From the NCBI RefSeq assembly GCF_000511955.1, contig NZ_AZSU01000003.1, positions 183,312-247,311 of the forward strand: DNA of 64,000 nucleotides, written 5' to 3'. Under the pieces are notes generated by a model that had not been told where the DNA came from, searched no databases, and saw nothing but the letters and a program-made list of their open reading frames with translations. Origin of the DNA: [Clostridium] ultunense DSM 10521. GTDB lineage: Bacteria; Bacillota; Clostridia; Tissierellales; Tepidimicrobiaceae. This document shows, one piece after another, positions 37,496-47,402 of the stretch (position 1 is its first letter; each line of letters starts with the position of its first letter). The position numbers and the translations under genes were made by a program.

Positions 37496-37581
37496 TAATT
37501 TGTTTGATTTACTCATGAATGATAAAGGTATATTTCTTTTTGTATTACAAAAAATAGATATGATTTTACGGAGGTGATAAA

Positions 37582-38046
37582 TTGAGTAGAAAAAATATTA
37601 TTAGAACTGTTAGAGAACATTGTGAACCTGTTGTGGAGGAACTAGGATATGATTTAGTAGATCTAGAGTTTGTGAAGGAGAATGGCAGTTATTTCCTGCG
37701 ATTTTATATAGGTAAAACGGAAGGTATTAGTATTGATGATTGCCAAAGGGTAAGTGAAGTAGTGGGAGATAAATTGGATGAATTAGACCCTATTGAGGAA
37801 AGTTATTATTTAGAGGTTTCATCCCCTGGTTTAGACAGACCATTGAAGACTGATAAGGATTTAAAAAGGAACATTGGTAAGGATATAGAGATTAACCTTT
37901 ATAAGAGTATAGACGGTAAGAAGAAATATATTGGAGAATTATTGGATTTTGATAAGGATTATATTAAAATAAGAGAAGATAATCTGATGGATAAAAAATT
38001 GGATAGGGAAGTTATTTCGAAGATTAAATTGGCAGTAAAATTTTAA
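37582..38046 (+). CDS. rimP: Ribosome maturation factor RimP
   Basis: A 154-residue RimP (YlxS) with LGYDLVDLEFVKENGSYFLRFYI and YYLEVSSPGLDRPLKTDKD motifs. It is needed for 30S maturation. Starts with TTG at 37582 behind GGAGGTGAT. First gene of the conserved rimP-nusA-ylxR-infB-rbfA transcription unit. Confidence 0.95.
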   Translation: MSRKNIIRTVREHCEPVVEELGYDLVDLEFVKENGSYFLRFYIGKTEGISIDDCQRVSEVVGDKLDELDPIEESYYLEVSSPGLDRPLKTDKDLKRNIGKDIEINLYKSIDGKKKYIGELLDFDKDYIKIREDNLMDKKLDREVISKIKLAVKF

Positions 38047-38060
38047 GGGAGGTTTAATTA

Positions 38061-39110
38061 ATGAATGCAGAGTTTATTGATGCCCTTGAAGAAATAGAAA
38101 AGGAAAAAGGGATATCTAAAGAGATCATTTTTGATGCTTTAGAGTCTGCACTAATTTCGAGCTATAAGAAAAACTTTGGTTCATCTCAAAATGTGGAAGT
38201 AGAAATAGATAGAGCTACAGGTAGAGTAAGGGTAGTTGCAAAGAAAACAGTCGTTGAAGAAGTAAAGGATGATTTGCTGGAAATAAATGTAGAAGAAGCT
38301 AGAGAGATAGATGATAAATACCAGATAGGAGATATTGTCATTGTTGAAGTTACTCCCAAAAACTTTGGTAGGATTGCAGCTCAAACAGCTAAACAGGTGG
38401 TTATACAACGAATAAAGGATGCAGAAAGGGATGTAATATATGACGAATTTATAAATCGAGAGAACGAAATAATAACGGGGATGATTCAAAGGATTAGTAA
38501 AAACAATGTATATATTGATCTAGGGAAAACTGAAGGCATTTTACCTCCTACTGAACAAATAGAAGGGGAAGTTTATAATCAGGGAGATAGGATAAAGTTA
38601 ATCATACTGGAAGTTAAGAAGACTACTAAAGGACCTCAAATTATCCTTTCCAGGTCTCACCCTGGTCTAGTTAAAAGGTTATTTGAATTGGAAGTTCCTG
38701 AAATTAATGAAGGGATTGTAGATATCTATGCCATATCTAGAGAAGCGGGTTCAAGGACTAAGATTGCTGTACACTCCAAGGACCCTAATGTAGATCCAGT
38801 AGGGGCTTGCGTAGGCTTTAAAGGTACTAGGGTAAAAGCTATAGTGGAAGAGTTAAATGGTGAAAAAATAGATATAATAATTTGGAGCAAAAATATAGAT
38901 GAATTTATAGCTAATAGCTTAAGTCCATCAAAGGTGATTAAGGTAGAGATTAATGAGAAAGAAAAAGCGGCTTTAATTGTAGTTCCTGACTATCAATTGT
39001 CTTTGGCAATAGGTAAAGAAGGTCAAAATGCCCGATTAGCAGCGAAGCTGACTAATTGGAAAATAGATATAAAAAGCGAAAGTCAATATGATGGTGATTC
39101 GAATTCTTAA
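38061..39110 (+). CDS. nusA: Transcription termination/antitermination protein NusA
   Basis: A 349-residue NusA with N-terminal domain (1-125), S1 domain (about 130-200, IITGMIQRISKNNVYIDLG) and two KH domains (VGACVGFKGTRVKAIVEELNGEKIDII and SLAIGKEGQNARLAAKLTNWKIDI). It lacks the C-terminal acidic repeats of E. coli NusA, as in Firmicutes. It binds RNA polymerase and modulates pausing and termination. Confidence 0.96.
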   Translation: MNAEFIDALEEIEKEKGISKEIIFDALESALISSYKKNFGSSQNVEVEIDRATGRVRVVAKKTVVEEVKDDLLEINVEEAREIDDKYQIGDIVIVEVTPKNFGRIAAQTAKQVVIQRIKDAERDVIYDEFINRENEIITGMIQRISKNNVYIDLGKTEGILPPTEQIEGEVYNQGDRIKLIILEVKKTTKGPQIILSRSHPGLVKRLFELEVPEINEGIVDIYAISREAGSRTKIAVHSKDPNVDPVGACVGFKGTRVKAIVEELNGEKIDIIIWSKNIDEFIANSLSPSKVIKVEINEKEKAALIVVPDYQLSLAIGKEGQNARLAAKLTNWKIDIKSESQYDGDSNS

Positions 39111-39129
39111 AGTCGGGAGGGATGATAAA

Positions 39130-39405
39130 TTGAGTAGGAAAAAAATACCTCTAAGAAAATGTGTTGCATGTAATGAAAATAGACCTAAGAAAGAACTTAT
39201 TAGGGTGGTAAAGAATAAAGATGGTATTATTCAAGTTGATTTAACTGGAAAGATAAATGGCAGAGGGGCATATATTTGCCAAAATAAGGAATGCTTTGAT
39301 AAAGTTAAAAAGAATAAAAAACTTGATAGGGCATTGGAAATAGAAATACCAGATGAGATATATGATAAACTAAATGATGTAGTTGATTCTAAAGAAGAAC
39401 TTTAA
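39130..39405 (+). CDS. rnpM: RNase P modulator RnpM (YlxR)
   Basis: A 91-residue YlxR protein with the family core RKCVACNENRPKKELIRVVK and GRGAYICQNKECF. In Bacillus YlxR binds and inhibits RNase P RNA. TTG 39130 is used because GGGAGGGATGAT (39116-39127) precedes it; the open frame upstream runs inside nusA. The neighbouring ylxQ gene usually found before infB is not present here. Confidence 0.9.
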   Translation: MSRKKIPLRKCVACNENRPKKELIRVVKNKDGIIQVDLTGKINGRGAYICQNKECFDKVKKNKKLDRALEIEIPDEIYDKLNDVVDSKEEL

Positions 39406-39444
39406 TACTAATTATCACCTGTAAAAATATTGGGGGTGTATAGT

Positions 39445-41472
39445 TTGATAAAAATAAGAGTATATGAGCTTGCTAAAGAACTTGGAATGACGAGTAAAGA
39501 TTTAATGGAAAAGATGGAAGAGTTAGATTTAAAGGTTAGCAGTCATATGAGTTCACTGGAAAGTGAAGATGCAGAAATGATAAAAGGACTTTTTGAAGAA
39601 GAAAAAGAAGGTAAAAAGGAAAAGAAAAATAGCAACAAAGGGAAGGCGATGAAAGTAAAAAATAATAGCGAAAATAACCGAAAAAAAGATAAAAAACAGG
39701 ATAATGACAAGGCAGATAATATTATAGAAATGGGAGGCACTATAATAGTCAAAGATTTGGCTGATAAAATTGGAATAGGTGCAACTCAAGTTATAACTAA
39801 ATTAATTGGATTAGGGGTTATGGCTAGTCAAAATCAATCTATTGATTTTGATACTGCGAGTATTGTTGCAGATGAATTTGGCTTTAAAGTTATTATGGAT
39901 AAAGTTGAAGATGAGGAAGATATAGAGAGGGAATTTGACTTAGATTTTGAAGACGATCCTAAAGACCTTAGGCCAAGGCCACCTGTAGTCACTGTAATGG
40001 GACATGTGGATCATGGTAAAACTTCCCTATTAGATGCTATTAGAAAGACTTCAGTTACTACACAAGAAGCTGGCGGAATAACTCAACATATAGGAGCTTC
40101 TATAGTAAATGTAGAAGGCAAAAAAGTTGTTTTTCTAGATACGCCTGGTCATGAAGCTTTTACATCTATGAGAGCAAGGGGTACACAAGTTACTGATTTA
40201 GCAATATTAGTTGTGGCCGCAGATGATGGAGTAATGCCCCAAACAATTGAGGCTATTAATCATGCAAAAGCAGCAAATGTACCTATTATGGTTGCAATTA
40301 ATAAGATTGATAAACCAGATGCAAATATAGATAGAATAAGACAGGATTTAGCCGAGCATGGGCTGGTTCCAGAAGAATGGGGTGGAGATACTATTAGTGT
40401 TCCCGTTTCAGCATTAAAGAAAGAGGGTATAGATGAATTACTGGAAATGATTCTTTTAGTAGCAGAAATGCAAGAGTTAAAAGCTAATCCAAATCGAAAA
40501 GCAGTTGGTACCGTTATTGAAGCCCAACTTGATAAAGGTAGAGGCCCTGTTGCTACTGTATTGGTTCAAAAAGGTACTTTAAGGGTGGGTGATATGGTGG
40601 TTTCTGGAAGTGCTAGTGGGAGAGTAAGGGCTATGTTTGATGATAAAGGGAAAAATGTTAAGAAAGCTGGTCCATCTATACCGGTGGCTATTCTAGGTTT
40701 ATCAGAAGTACCCCTATCAGGGGACTTATTATATGCGGTTGAAGATGAGAAAACTGCAAGAGCCTATGCTAATAAAAATAAAGAAATAGTAAGAGAAGAG
40801 CAATTAAGAGCTTCACAAAAAGTATCTTTAGATGATTTGTTTGAAAAAATACAATTAGGTGAAATTAAAGACCTTAATATTATTATAAAAACCGATGTAA
40901 GAGGAACTATAGATGCAATTAGACAATCATTGGAAAAGTTAGAAAATGAAGAGGTTAAAATAAATATAATCCATGGTGGGGTTGGAGGAATTACTGAAAG
41001 TGATGTAATGTTAGCCTCAGCATCTAATGCAATAATTATTGGATTTAATGTAAGACCTACTTTAAATGCATTGGATATTGCTAAACATGAGAAGGTAGAT
41101 GTGAGAACTTATAGAGTTATTTATGATGCAATTGAAGATATAAAATCTGCTATTAAAGGTATGCTAGAACCTGAATATGTAGAAGAAGTTATTGGCAGAG
41201 CTCAGGTTAGAGCCACTTTTAGAGTTCCAAATGTAGGTGTAGTTGCTGGAATTTATGTACAACAAGGAAAAATTACAAGGAATAGCATAATTAGATTGCT
41301 AAGAGACGATATAGTAATATTTGAAGGTAAAGTATCCTCCCTTAAAAGATTTAAAGATGATGTTAGAGAAATAGTTTCAGGCTATGAAGGTGGATTAGGT
41401 TTAGAAAATTATAATGATATAAAAGAGGGAGATATTTTAGAAGCATATATTATGAAAGAAGTTGAAAGATAA
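39445..41472 (+). CDS. infB: Translation initiation factor IF-2
   Basis: A 675-residue GTPase with a short N-terminal IF2N domain ([24 protein letters not shown]), a Lys-rich linker, a second IF2N and the G domain with [15 protein letters not shown] and NKID, then domains II-IV. It delivers initiator tRNA to the 30S. TTG 39445 has GGGGGTG (39432-39438) as ribosome-binding site; the in-frame TTG 39430 lies before it. Confidence 0.95.
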   Translation: MIKIRVYELAKELGMTSKDLMEKMEELDLKVSSHMSSLESEDAEMIKGLFEEEKEGKKEKKNSNKGKAMKVKNNSENNRKKDKKQDNDKADNIIEMGGTIIVKDLADKIGIGATQVITKLIGLGVMASQNQSIDFDTASIVADEFGFKVIMDKVEDEEDIEREFDLDFEDDPKDLRPRPPVVTVMGHVDHGKTSLLDAIRKTSVTTQEAGGITQHIGASIVNVEGKKVVFLDTPGHEAFTSMRARGTQVTDLAILVVAADDGVMPQTIEAINHAKAANVPIMVAINKIDKPDANIDRIRQDLAEHGLVPEEWGGDTISVPVSALKKEGIDELLEMILLVAEMQELKANPNRKAVGTVIEAQLDKGRGPVATVLVQKGTLRVGDMVVSGSASGRVRAMFDDKGKNVKKAGPSIPVAILGLSEVPLSGDLLYAVEDEKTARAYANKNKEIVREEQLRASQKVSLDDLFEKIQLGEIKDLNIIIKTDVRGTIDAIRQSLEKLENEEVKINIIHGGVGGITESDVMLASASNAIIIGFNVRPTLNALDIAKHEKVDVRTYRVIYDAIEDIKSAIKGMLEPEYVEEVIGRAQVRATFRVPNVGVVAGIYVQQGKITRNSIIRLLRDDIVIFEGKVSSLKRFKDDVREIVSGYEGGLGLENYNDIKEGDILEAYIMKEVER

Positions 41473-41485
41473 GGGGTGTAACCTT

Positions 41486-41863
41486 ATGAAGAACAAGAGA
41501 ATAAATAGAATATCTGAAGAAATTAGGAAGGTTGTTTCAGAATTAATAACTAGAGAAATTAAAGATCCAAGAGTAAGCCCAATGACTAGTATTACAAAGG
41601 TCCAGGTGACTAACGATTTGAGCTATGCAAATATATATGTTAGTGTATTAGGGGATAAGGAAGTGAAGGAAGAAACTTTGAATGGATTAACAAGTGCGAA
41701 AGGATTTGTTAGAAAGGAAATTAGTAATAGAATAGATTTAAGGCATGCACCAGAGCCTATTTTCCATCTAGATGAGTCTATAGAACATAGCCTTTATATT
41801 TCTAAGTTAATCGAGAAGGTTAATAGGGAAGATGAGGATAAAAGAGGAGATAGGGATGAATAA
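41486..41863 (+). CDS. rbfA: 30S ribosome-binding factor RbfA
   Basis: A 125-residue RbfA with the KH-like signature ISEEIRKVVSELITREIKDPRV and VTNDLSYANIYVSVLG, needed for 30S maturation in the cold. ATG 41486 follows AAGGGGTG. The 3' end overlaps nrnA by 8 bases, as often for these two genes. Confidence 0.95.
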   Translation: MKNKRINRISEEIRKVVSELITREIKDPRVSPMTSITKVQVTNDLSYANIYVSVLGDKEVKEETLNGLTSAKGFVRKEISNRIDLRHAPEPIFHLDESIEHSLYISKLIEKVNREDEDKRGDRDE

Positions 41864-42830
41864 CTCAACAGGAATTTTGATGGTAGAAGCAATTGAATTA
41901 ATTAAGAGATATGATAATATATATTTAGTTTCCCATGTGCAGCCAGATGGAGACAATATTGGCTCTACATTGGCCTTGGCTAAGGCCATTGAAAAATTTA
42001 AGGGCGGTATAAAAGTAATAAAGGTAGACGATATACCTTCAGACTATCAATTTTTACCTGGTATTGATATGATCAAAAATTATGATATAAATGAACCTAT
42101 TGACCTTTTAATATCTTTAGATAGTAGCGATTTAAATAGGTTAGGCTTAGGCAAAGAATTTGCTCGAAAAGCTAAAAGAGTTATAAATATTGACCACCAT
42201 ATCACAAATGATAATTTTGGGGATATAAATATAGTATCTCCTTCATCTGCTGCAACAGGAGAAATTGTATATGAATTTATAAAAAAAATGGCAGTAGATA
42301 TTGACAAAGATATTGCTACCTGTCTATATACGGCTATTAGTACAGATACGGGAAGCTTTATCTATAGCAACACTACCTATAAAACCCATCTAATTGTAGC
42401 AGAATTGCTAAAAGTAGGGATTGATGTAGAAACTATAAATATTAACCTATATCAAAACAGGAGTATGGCTAGAACCAAATTATTTATAGATTCCATGAAT
42501 AGTTTAGAAACATATTTAGAAGGGAAAGTTGGAGTTATAGCTGTCACTCAAGAGATGTTAAAAGCTTATGATGCTAAAATGGAGGATACAGAAGGATTAA
42601 TATCCTTTGTAAGGGGTATTGATTCTATTGAAGTGGCATGCCTCTTAAAAGAGATAGACAAAAATGAAGTAAAAGTAAGTTTAAGGAGTAAAAAACGAAT
42701 AGATGTGTCCAGGATTTGTAATAAATTCAATGGCGGTGGCCATATTAGAGCAGCTGGATGTACTATTAATGAAAGACTTCCTGTAACAAAGGACATTATA
42801 TTAGAAGAGATTTTAATGAACTTTAGGTGA
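41856..42830 (+). CDS. nrnA: DHH-family oligoribonuclease / pAp phosphatase NrnA
   Basis: A 324-residue DHH/DHHA1 protein with HVQPDGDNIGS (motif I), SLDSSDLNR (II), the DHH signature NIDHHITNDNFG and the C-terminal GGGHIRAAGC. NrnA degrades nanoRNA and 3'-phosphoadenosine-5'-phosphate. The gene overlaps rbfA and precedes truB, as in Bacillus/Clostridia. ATG 41856 chosen for its AGAGGAGA site. Confidence 0.93.
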   Translation: MNNSTGILMVEAIELIKRYDNIYLVSHVQPDGDNIGSTLALAKAIEKFKGGIKVIKVDDIPSDYQFLPGIDMIKNYDINEPIDLLISLDSSDLNRLGLGKEFARKAKRVINIDHHITNDNFGDINIVSPSSAATGEIVYEFIKKMAVDIDKDIATCLYTAISTDTGSFIYSNTTYKTHLIVAELLKVGIDVETININLYQNRSMARTKLFIDSMNSLETYLEGKVGVIAVTQEMLKAYDAKMEDTEGLISFVRGIDSIEVACLLKEIDKNEVKVSLRSKKRIDVSRICNKFNGGGHIRAAGCTINERLPVTKDIILEEILMNFR

Positions 42831-42834
42831 TTAT

Positions 42835-43728
42835 ATGAATGGGACAATAAATTTGTTTAAACCTAGGGGAATTACTTCCCACGATGCAGTATATAATATG
42901 AGGAAAATTCTAGGAATAAAAAAGATTGGGCATACAGGAACTTTAGATCCAAATGCCACCGGAGTTTTACCTTTATGTATAGGTAAGGGAACCCGAATTA
43001 GCGAATATCTATTGGATGTGGATAAAGAGTACATAGGGGAATTGATCTTAGGTATGGCTACTGATACCCAGGATATAGATGGTGAAATTATTGACTATTC
43101 CACAAAAAAGGTTAGTGAAGCCGATATCCACATTGCTTTTGATAGATTTATAGGGGAAATTGAACAAGTTCCACCTATGTATTCTGCATTAAAAAAAGAT
43201 GGTAAGAAATTATATGAATTAGCGAGGAAAGGGGTAATTGTAGAACGTCCCCCAAGGAAAGTAAAGGTATACGATTTAAAAATATATAATATAATTGATA
43301 ATAAAAAAATTATCTTCTATGTCAAATGTTCAAGGGGCACATATATTAGGACTTTATGTCATGATATAGGCGAATTATTAGGTACTTATGGTTATATGTC
43401 CTATTTGATTAGGACTGGCGTAGGTGCTTTCAATATAAAAGATAGCTATAGTTTTGATTATATAAAAAGTTTAAATAGATCTGAGTTGAAATCAATAATT
43501 TGTCCAATAGATCAAAGCATAAGCCATATGGACGCTTTATTTGTTGAAAATAGGTTTTACAATGGTTTAATTAATGGTAACATTCTACCTATAGGAAATA
43601 ATATCATTGAATCTTACCCAATAAACTCACCTACTAGAATTTATTGTAATAATACTTTTGTTGGAATAGGAAGAATTATAATCAAAAATCATATACCCAA
43701 TATTAAAATAGATAAAGTTCTTATATAA
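42835..43728 (+). CDS. truB: tRNA pseudouridine(55) synthase TruB
   Basis: A 297-residue pseudouridine synthase with the catalytic Asp in GHTGTLDPNATGVLPL and the KCSRGTYIRTLCHDIGELLG motif. It modifies U55 of tRNAs. It starts four bases after nrnA and is followed by ribF. Confidence 0.95.
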   Translation: MNGTINLFKPRGITSHDAVYNMRKILGIKKIGHTGTLDPNATGVLPLCIGKGTRISEYLLDVDKEYIGELILGMATDTQDIDGEIIDYSTKKVSEADIHIAFDRFIGEIEQVPPMYSALKKDGKKLYELARKGVIVERPPRKVKVYDLKIYNIIDNKKIIFYVKCSRGTYIRTLCHDIGELLGTYGYMSYLIRTGVGAFNIKDSYSFDYIKSLNRSELKSIICPIDQSISHMDALFVENRFYNGLINGNILPIGNNIIESYPINSPTRIYCNNTFVGIGRIIIKNHIPNIKIDKVLI

Positions 43729-43738
43729 GGTGGTAAAT

Positions 43739-44662
43739 ATGGAAATTATAGATTTGAATAATTATGAAGAAAGTAGATACGAAACTGGTGTTGCTTTAGG
43801 AAATTTTGACGGAATCCATATTGGTCATCAACACTTAATAAAGGATAATATCGATAAGGCGAAGGAAAGAAATTTAAAATCTTCAGTTCTATTATTTAAG
43901 AATCACACTAAAACCATATTAGACAAGGAAGGCAAATCAAAGCTAGAAATCATTACCCCATATAATCAAAAATTAGAGATATTAGATAGATTAGGTGTTG
44001 ATTTAATATATACTATTAATTTTGATAAAAATTTAATGAAATTATCTCCAGAAGAGTTTGTTAGAAGCATATTAATTGATAGACTCAATGCAAAATTAGT
44101 TACAGTTGGGTTTGATTATAGATTTGGACACAAGGCTGCTGGAGATAGTGAATATTTGATACACTTAGGTAAAGAGGAAGGTTTTCAAGTTAATATCATT
44201 GAACCCATCTATGTTAATGAGGAAGTTGTAAGTAGTACTTTGATCCGAAATTTAATTAAGTCTGGCTCTATTGAGAAGGCAAATAACCTTATAGGACGAT
44301 ATTATTCAATTGTTGGGCAGGTTGTTAAAGGTAGAAGTAGGGGGAGTAAAATAGGTTACCCTACTGCCAACCTTAGATTAGAACATGAATATGTTATACC
44401 TAAGACTGGAGTGTATAAGACTATTACTATTTTAGGTGATAAAGAGTATATAAGCTTAACAAATATAGGTTATAATCCAACTTTTAATGAAGATGAATTA
44501 AAGATCGAAAACTATATTTTAAACTTTAACAACAATATATATGGCAAGCATATGGAAGTAAAGTTTATAGAATTTATAAGGGATGATATTAAGTTCAACA
44601 CAACCCAAGAATTAATTGAACAGATAAAGAGAGATGTGGAATATGTAAAAAAACATCAATAA
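43739..44662 (+). CDS. ribF: Bifunctional riboflavin kinase/FAD synthetase RibF
   Basis: A 307-residue enzyme: N-terminal FMN adenylyltransferase (ALGNFDGIHIGHQHLI, STLIRNLIKSG) and C-terminal riboflavin kinase (GYPTANLR, TGVY). ATG 43739 selected; GTG 43730 lies in the AAGGTGG site. Standard truB-ribF-rpsO order. Confidence 0.95.
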   Translation: MEIIDLNNYEESRYETGVALGNFDGIHIGHQHLIKDNIDKAKERNLKSSVLLFKNHTKTILDKEGKSKLEIITPYNQKLEILDRLGVDLIYTINFDKNLMKLSPEEFVRSILIDRLNAKLVTVGFDYRFGHKAAGDSEYLIHLGKEEGFQVNIIEPIYVNEEVVSSTLIRNLIKSGSIEKANNLIGRYYSIVGQVVKGRSRGSKIGYPTANLRLEHEYVIPKTGVYKTITILGDKEYISLTNIGYNPTFNEDELKIENYILNFNNNIYGKHMEVKFIEFIRDDIKFNTTQELIEQIKRDVEYVKKHQ

Positions 44663-44664
44663 TA

Positions 44665-44693
44665 TTTACAATTAGATAGATATATGATAATAT
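44665..44693 (+). promoter_or_regulatory. Possible promoter for rpsO
   Basis: TTTACA (44665-44670), 17-base spacer and TAATAT (44688-44693), just after ribF. The -10 is only a partial match. It would produce a leader of about 85 bases holding a long hairpin. Confidence 0.4.
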
Positions 44694-44715
44694 TAATTTG
44701 ATAAAGAAGTACCTT

Positions 44716-44753
44716 TAGCTAAGTTTATCGTACCTCGGCGATTTACTTAGCTA
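44716..44753 (+). promoter_or_regulatory. Hairpin in rpsO leader, candidate S15 control element
   Basis: Arms TAGCTAAGT and ACTTAGCTA (44716-44724 and 44745-44753) pair over nine bases, with an inner ATCG/CGAT stem and an 8-base loop. S15 represses its own translation through leader structures in several bacteria; this one lies 33 bases before the rpsO start. The function is inferred from location only. Confidence 0.45.
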
Positions 44754-44786
44754 TTGGTGAAACTCAAATAAGAGGAGGTATAATAA

Positions 44787-45056
44787 ATGACTATGACAAA
44801 GGAACAAAAAGCTCAAATTATTGAAGAATTTAGATTGCATGAAGGGGATACGGGCTCGCCAGAAGTTCAAATTGCAATCTTAACTCACAGAATTAATTCC
44901 TTAACAGAACATCTTAAAACCCATAAAAAAGACCACCATTCAAGAAGAGGTTTATTCAAGATGATAGGTCAAAGAAGAGGTTTATTAAGGTATCTAGAGA
45001 AAAAGGATATTGAAAGATATCGTGCATTAATTGAAAAATTAGGAATTAGAAGGTAA
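44787..45056 (+). CDS. rpsO: 30S ribosomal protein S15
   Basis: An 89-residue S15 with [37 protein letters not shown] and [11 protein letters not shown], conserved 16S rRNA-binding residues. AGAGGAGG (44771-44778) gives 8-base spacing. It is followed by a GC-rich hairpin and pnp, the standard pair. Confidence 0.97.
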   Translation: MTMTKEQKAQIIEEFRLHEGDTGSPEVQIAILTHRINSLTEHLKTHKKDHHSRRGLFKMIGQRRGLLRYLEKKDIERYRALIEKLGIRR

Positions 45057-45058
45057 TA

Positions 45059-45081
45059 AGAGCGGGGTTCTATCCCGCTCT
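45059..45081 (+). terminator. GC-rich hairpin after rpsO
   Basis: AGAGCGGG / CCCGCTCT pair over eight bases with a seven-base loop, three bases after the rpsO stop. No clear T-run follows, so termination is uncertain. In E. coli the rpsO-pnp interval holds an RNase III-processed hairpin that regulates pnp; a similar role is possible here. Confidence 0.5.
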
Positions 45082-45165
45082 ATTGATTTACCTTTAGTAT
45101 CTAGTGTTTTTAATCAATAAAAGGTTATAATAATAATATGTTAAATCATCAAAAGGAGGTAGAAC

Positions 45166-47256
45166 ATGGAAAGGCAGTTTCAGTATAATTTAGCTGGAAG
45201 AAATCTTTCTATTACAATTGGAAAAGTAGCTGAACAAGCCAATGGTGCATGTTTACTCCAATATGGAGATACGGTAGTATTAGTTACAGCTACAGCTTCT
45301 AAAGAGCCAAGAGAAGGAATAGATTTTTTTCCATTAAGTGTTGATTTTGAGGAAAGGTTGTATTCGGTAGGTAAAATACCAGGAGGCTTTATTAAAAGGG
45401 AGGGTAAGCCTAGTGATAAGGCCATACTAACATCAAGGTTAATTGATAGACCAATAAGGCCCCTATTTCCAAATGGATATAGGAATGATGTTCAAGTTAT
45501 TGCAACTGTATTATCTGTTGATCAAGATTGTACACCAGATATAGTTGGAATGATCGGGTCTTCTGTAGCCCTTTCAATATCTGATATACCATTTAATGGA
45601 CCAACAGCTTCTGTATTAGTTGGATTAGTAGATGGAGGGTTTAAAATCAATCCAACGGCTGAAGAAAGGGATAAATCAGATATCCATTTAGTTGTTTCAG
45701 GGACTAAAGATGCAATTATGATGGTAGAAGCAGGAGCCAATGAGGTACCTGAAAAGACTATATTGGAAGCTATATTATTTGCTCATGAAGAAATAAAAAA
45801 GTTATGCAATTTTATTGAAGACATTCAAGAAGAAGTAGGAAAGGAAAAACAAGACTTTATAGTCTTTAAACCAGATGACCATATTGGGGAAGAAGTTAGA
45901 GCGTTTGCTACGGATAAGCTTATTAACGCTATCCAAACTTATGAAAAGCAGAACAGAGAAGAAGCAATTGATAAGGTAATAGAAGAGACAATAGATAATT
46001 TTATTGAAAAGTATCCTGAGAATGAAAAAGATATTGTTGAAGTAATGGAAGAAATATTAAAAGAAGAAGTTAGAAGGCTTATTTTAGAAGAAGGAATTAG
46101 ACCAGACAATAGAAAAGCAGATGAAATCCGTCCTATAACTAGTGAAGTAGGCTTATTACCTAGAGCTCATGGTTCAGGGTTGTTTAAAAGAGGCCAAACT
46201 CAGGTATTGACAGTAGCAACTCTGGGGGCATCTAGCGATGTTCAGATTATAGACGGAATTAGTGAAGAAGAATCCAAAAGATATATGCATCATTATAATT
46301 TTCCACCTTATTCTGTTGGTGATACTAGAGTGTTAAGAGGGCCAGGAAGACGTGAAGTAGGACATGGTGCCTTAGCTGAAAGAGCACTAGAACCAGTTAT
46401 CCCACCAGTGGAAGAATTTCCATATACAATAAGATTAGTATCTGAAGTACTGAGTTCAAATGGTTCCAGTTCTCAGGCTAGTGTATGTGGAAGTACTTTG
46501 GCCTTATTAGATGCAGGGGTGCCAATTAAGGCTCCAGTAGCAGGAATTGCTATGGGATTGATCAAATCAGAAGATAAGGTAGCTATTTTATCTGACATTC
46601 AAGGTTTAGAAGACCATTTAGGTGATATGGATTTCAAGGTAGCAGGAACCGAAAAGGGAATAACTGCTATTCAGATGGATATAAAAATATCTGGCATTGA
46701 TAGAAATATATTGAATGAAGCTTTAACAAAGGCTAGAGATGGCAGATTATATATATTAGAAAAGATGAAAGTGGCTATCTCGACTCCACGAGAAGAATTG
46801 TCACCTTACGCACCAAGAATAATAACGATGCAAGTCCATCCAGATAAAATAAGGGATATTATAGGACCAGGTGGCAAGATAATCAATAAAATAATAGATG
46901 AAACAGGCGTTAAAATCGATATAGATGATGACGGTAAGGTATCTATTGCCTCAGACAATATGGAAAATGGAGAAAAAGCCAAGGAATTGATTAACGAAGT
47001 AGTGAAAGATGTAGAAATTGGAGAAATTTATATGGGTAAAGTTGTAAAAATAGTACCCTTTGGCGCTTTTGTTGAGATAATCAATGGTAAAGAAGGATTA
47101 CTTCATATTTCTAATATTGCTAACGAAAGGGTTAATAAGGTTGAAGATGTACTATCAAATGGAGACCAGGTATTAGTTAAGGTAATTGATATAGATAATC
47201 AAGGTAGGATTAATCTATCGAGGAAAGCAGCTTTACCAAAAGTGGAAAAAGAATAA
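45166..47256 (+). CDS. pnp: Polyribonucleotide nucleotidyltransferase (PNPase)
   Basis: A 696-residue enzyme with two RNase PH domains, an alpha-helical domain between them, a KH domain ([19 protein letters not shown]) and a C-terminal S1 domain ([15 protein letters not shown]). It is a phosphorolytic 3' exonuclease of mRNA decay. AAAGGAGGT precedes the start. A strong terminator follows. Confidence 0.96.
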   Translation: MERQFQYNLAGRNLSITIGKVAEQANGACLLQYGDTVVLVTATASKEPREGIDFFPLSVDFEERLYSVGKIPGGFIKREGKPSDKAILTSRLIDRPIRPLFPNGYRNDVQVIATVLSVDQDCTPDIVGMIGSSVALSISDIPFNGPTASVLVGLVDGGFKINPTAEERDKSDIHLVVSGTKDAIMMVEAGANEVPEKTILEAILFAHEEIKKLCNFIEDIQEEVGKEKQDFIVFKPDDHIGEEVRAFATDKLINAIQTYEKQNREEAIDKVIEETIDNFIEKYPENEKDIVEVMEEILKEEVRRLILEEGIRPDNRKADEIRPITSEVGLLPRAHGSGLFKRGQTQVLTVATLGASSDVQIIDGISEEESKRYMHHYNFPPYSVGDTRVLRGPGRREVGHGALAERALEPVIPPVEEFPYTIRLVSEVLSSNGSSSQASVCGSTLALLDAGVPIKAPVAGIAMGLIKSEDKVAILSDIQGLEDHLGDMDFKVAGTEKGITAIQMDIKISGIDRNILNEALTKARDGRLYILEKMKVAISTPREELSPYAPRIITMQVHPDKIRDIIGPGGKIINKIIDETGVKIDIDDDGKVSIASDNMENGEKAKELINEVVKDVEIGEIYMGKVVKIVPFGAFVEIINGKEGLLHISNIANERVNKVEDVLSNGDQVLVKVIDIDNQGRINLSRKAALPKVEKE

Positions 47257-47278
47257 AGAGCGAATATAGAACTAAATG

Positions 47279-47306
47279 CATGAACCCAACTAAGGTTCAT
47301 GTTTTT
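47279..47306 (+). terminator. Intrinsic terminator after pnp
   Basis: A perfect 8-bp stem CATGAACC / GGTTCATG, seven-base loop, followed by TTTTT (47302-47306). It ends the rpsO-pnp unit 23 bases after the pnp stop. Confidence 0.85.
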
Positions 47307-47402
47307 AATTTATGAGAAAAGTCTATAAGTATGAAAAAATAAATATAATTTACTATCCCTTTGAATATAAATAATCATAGAAAGATTATTGGAGGGATAG
47401 GT

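Noticed and set aside
45115..45140. Independent promoter of pnp (TATAAT near 45127)
   Set aside because: The AT-rich sequence gives a -10 match, but no convincing -35 is present.
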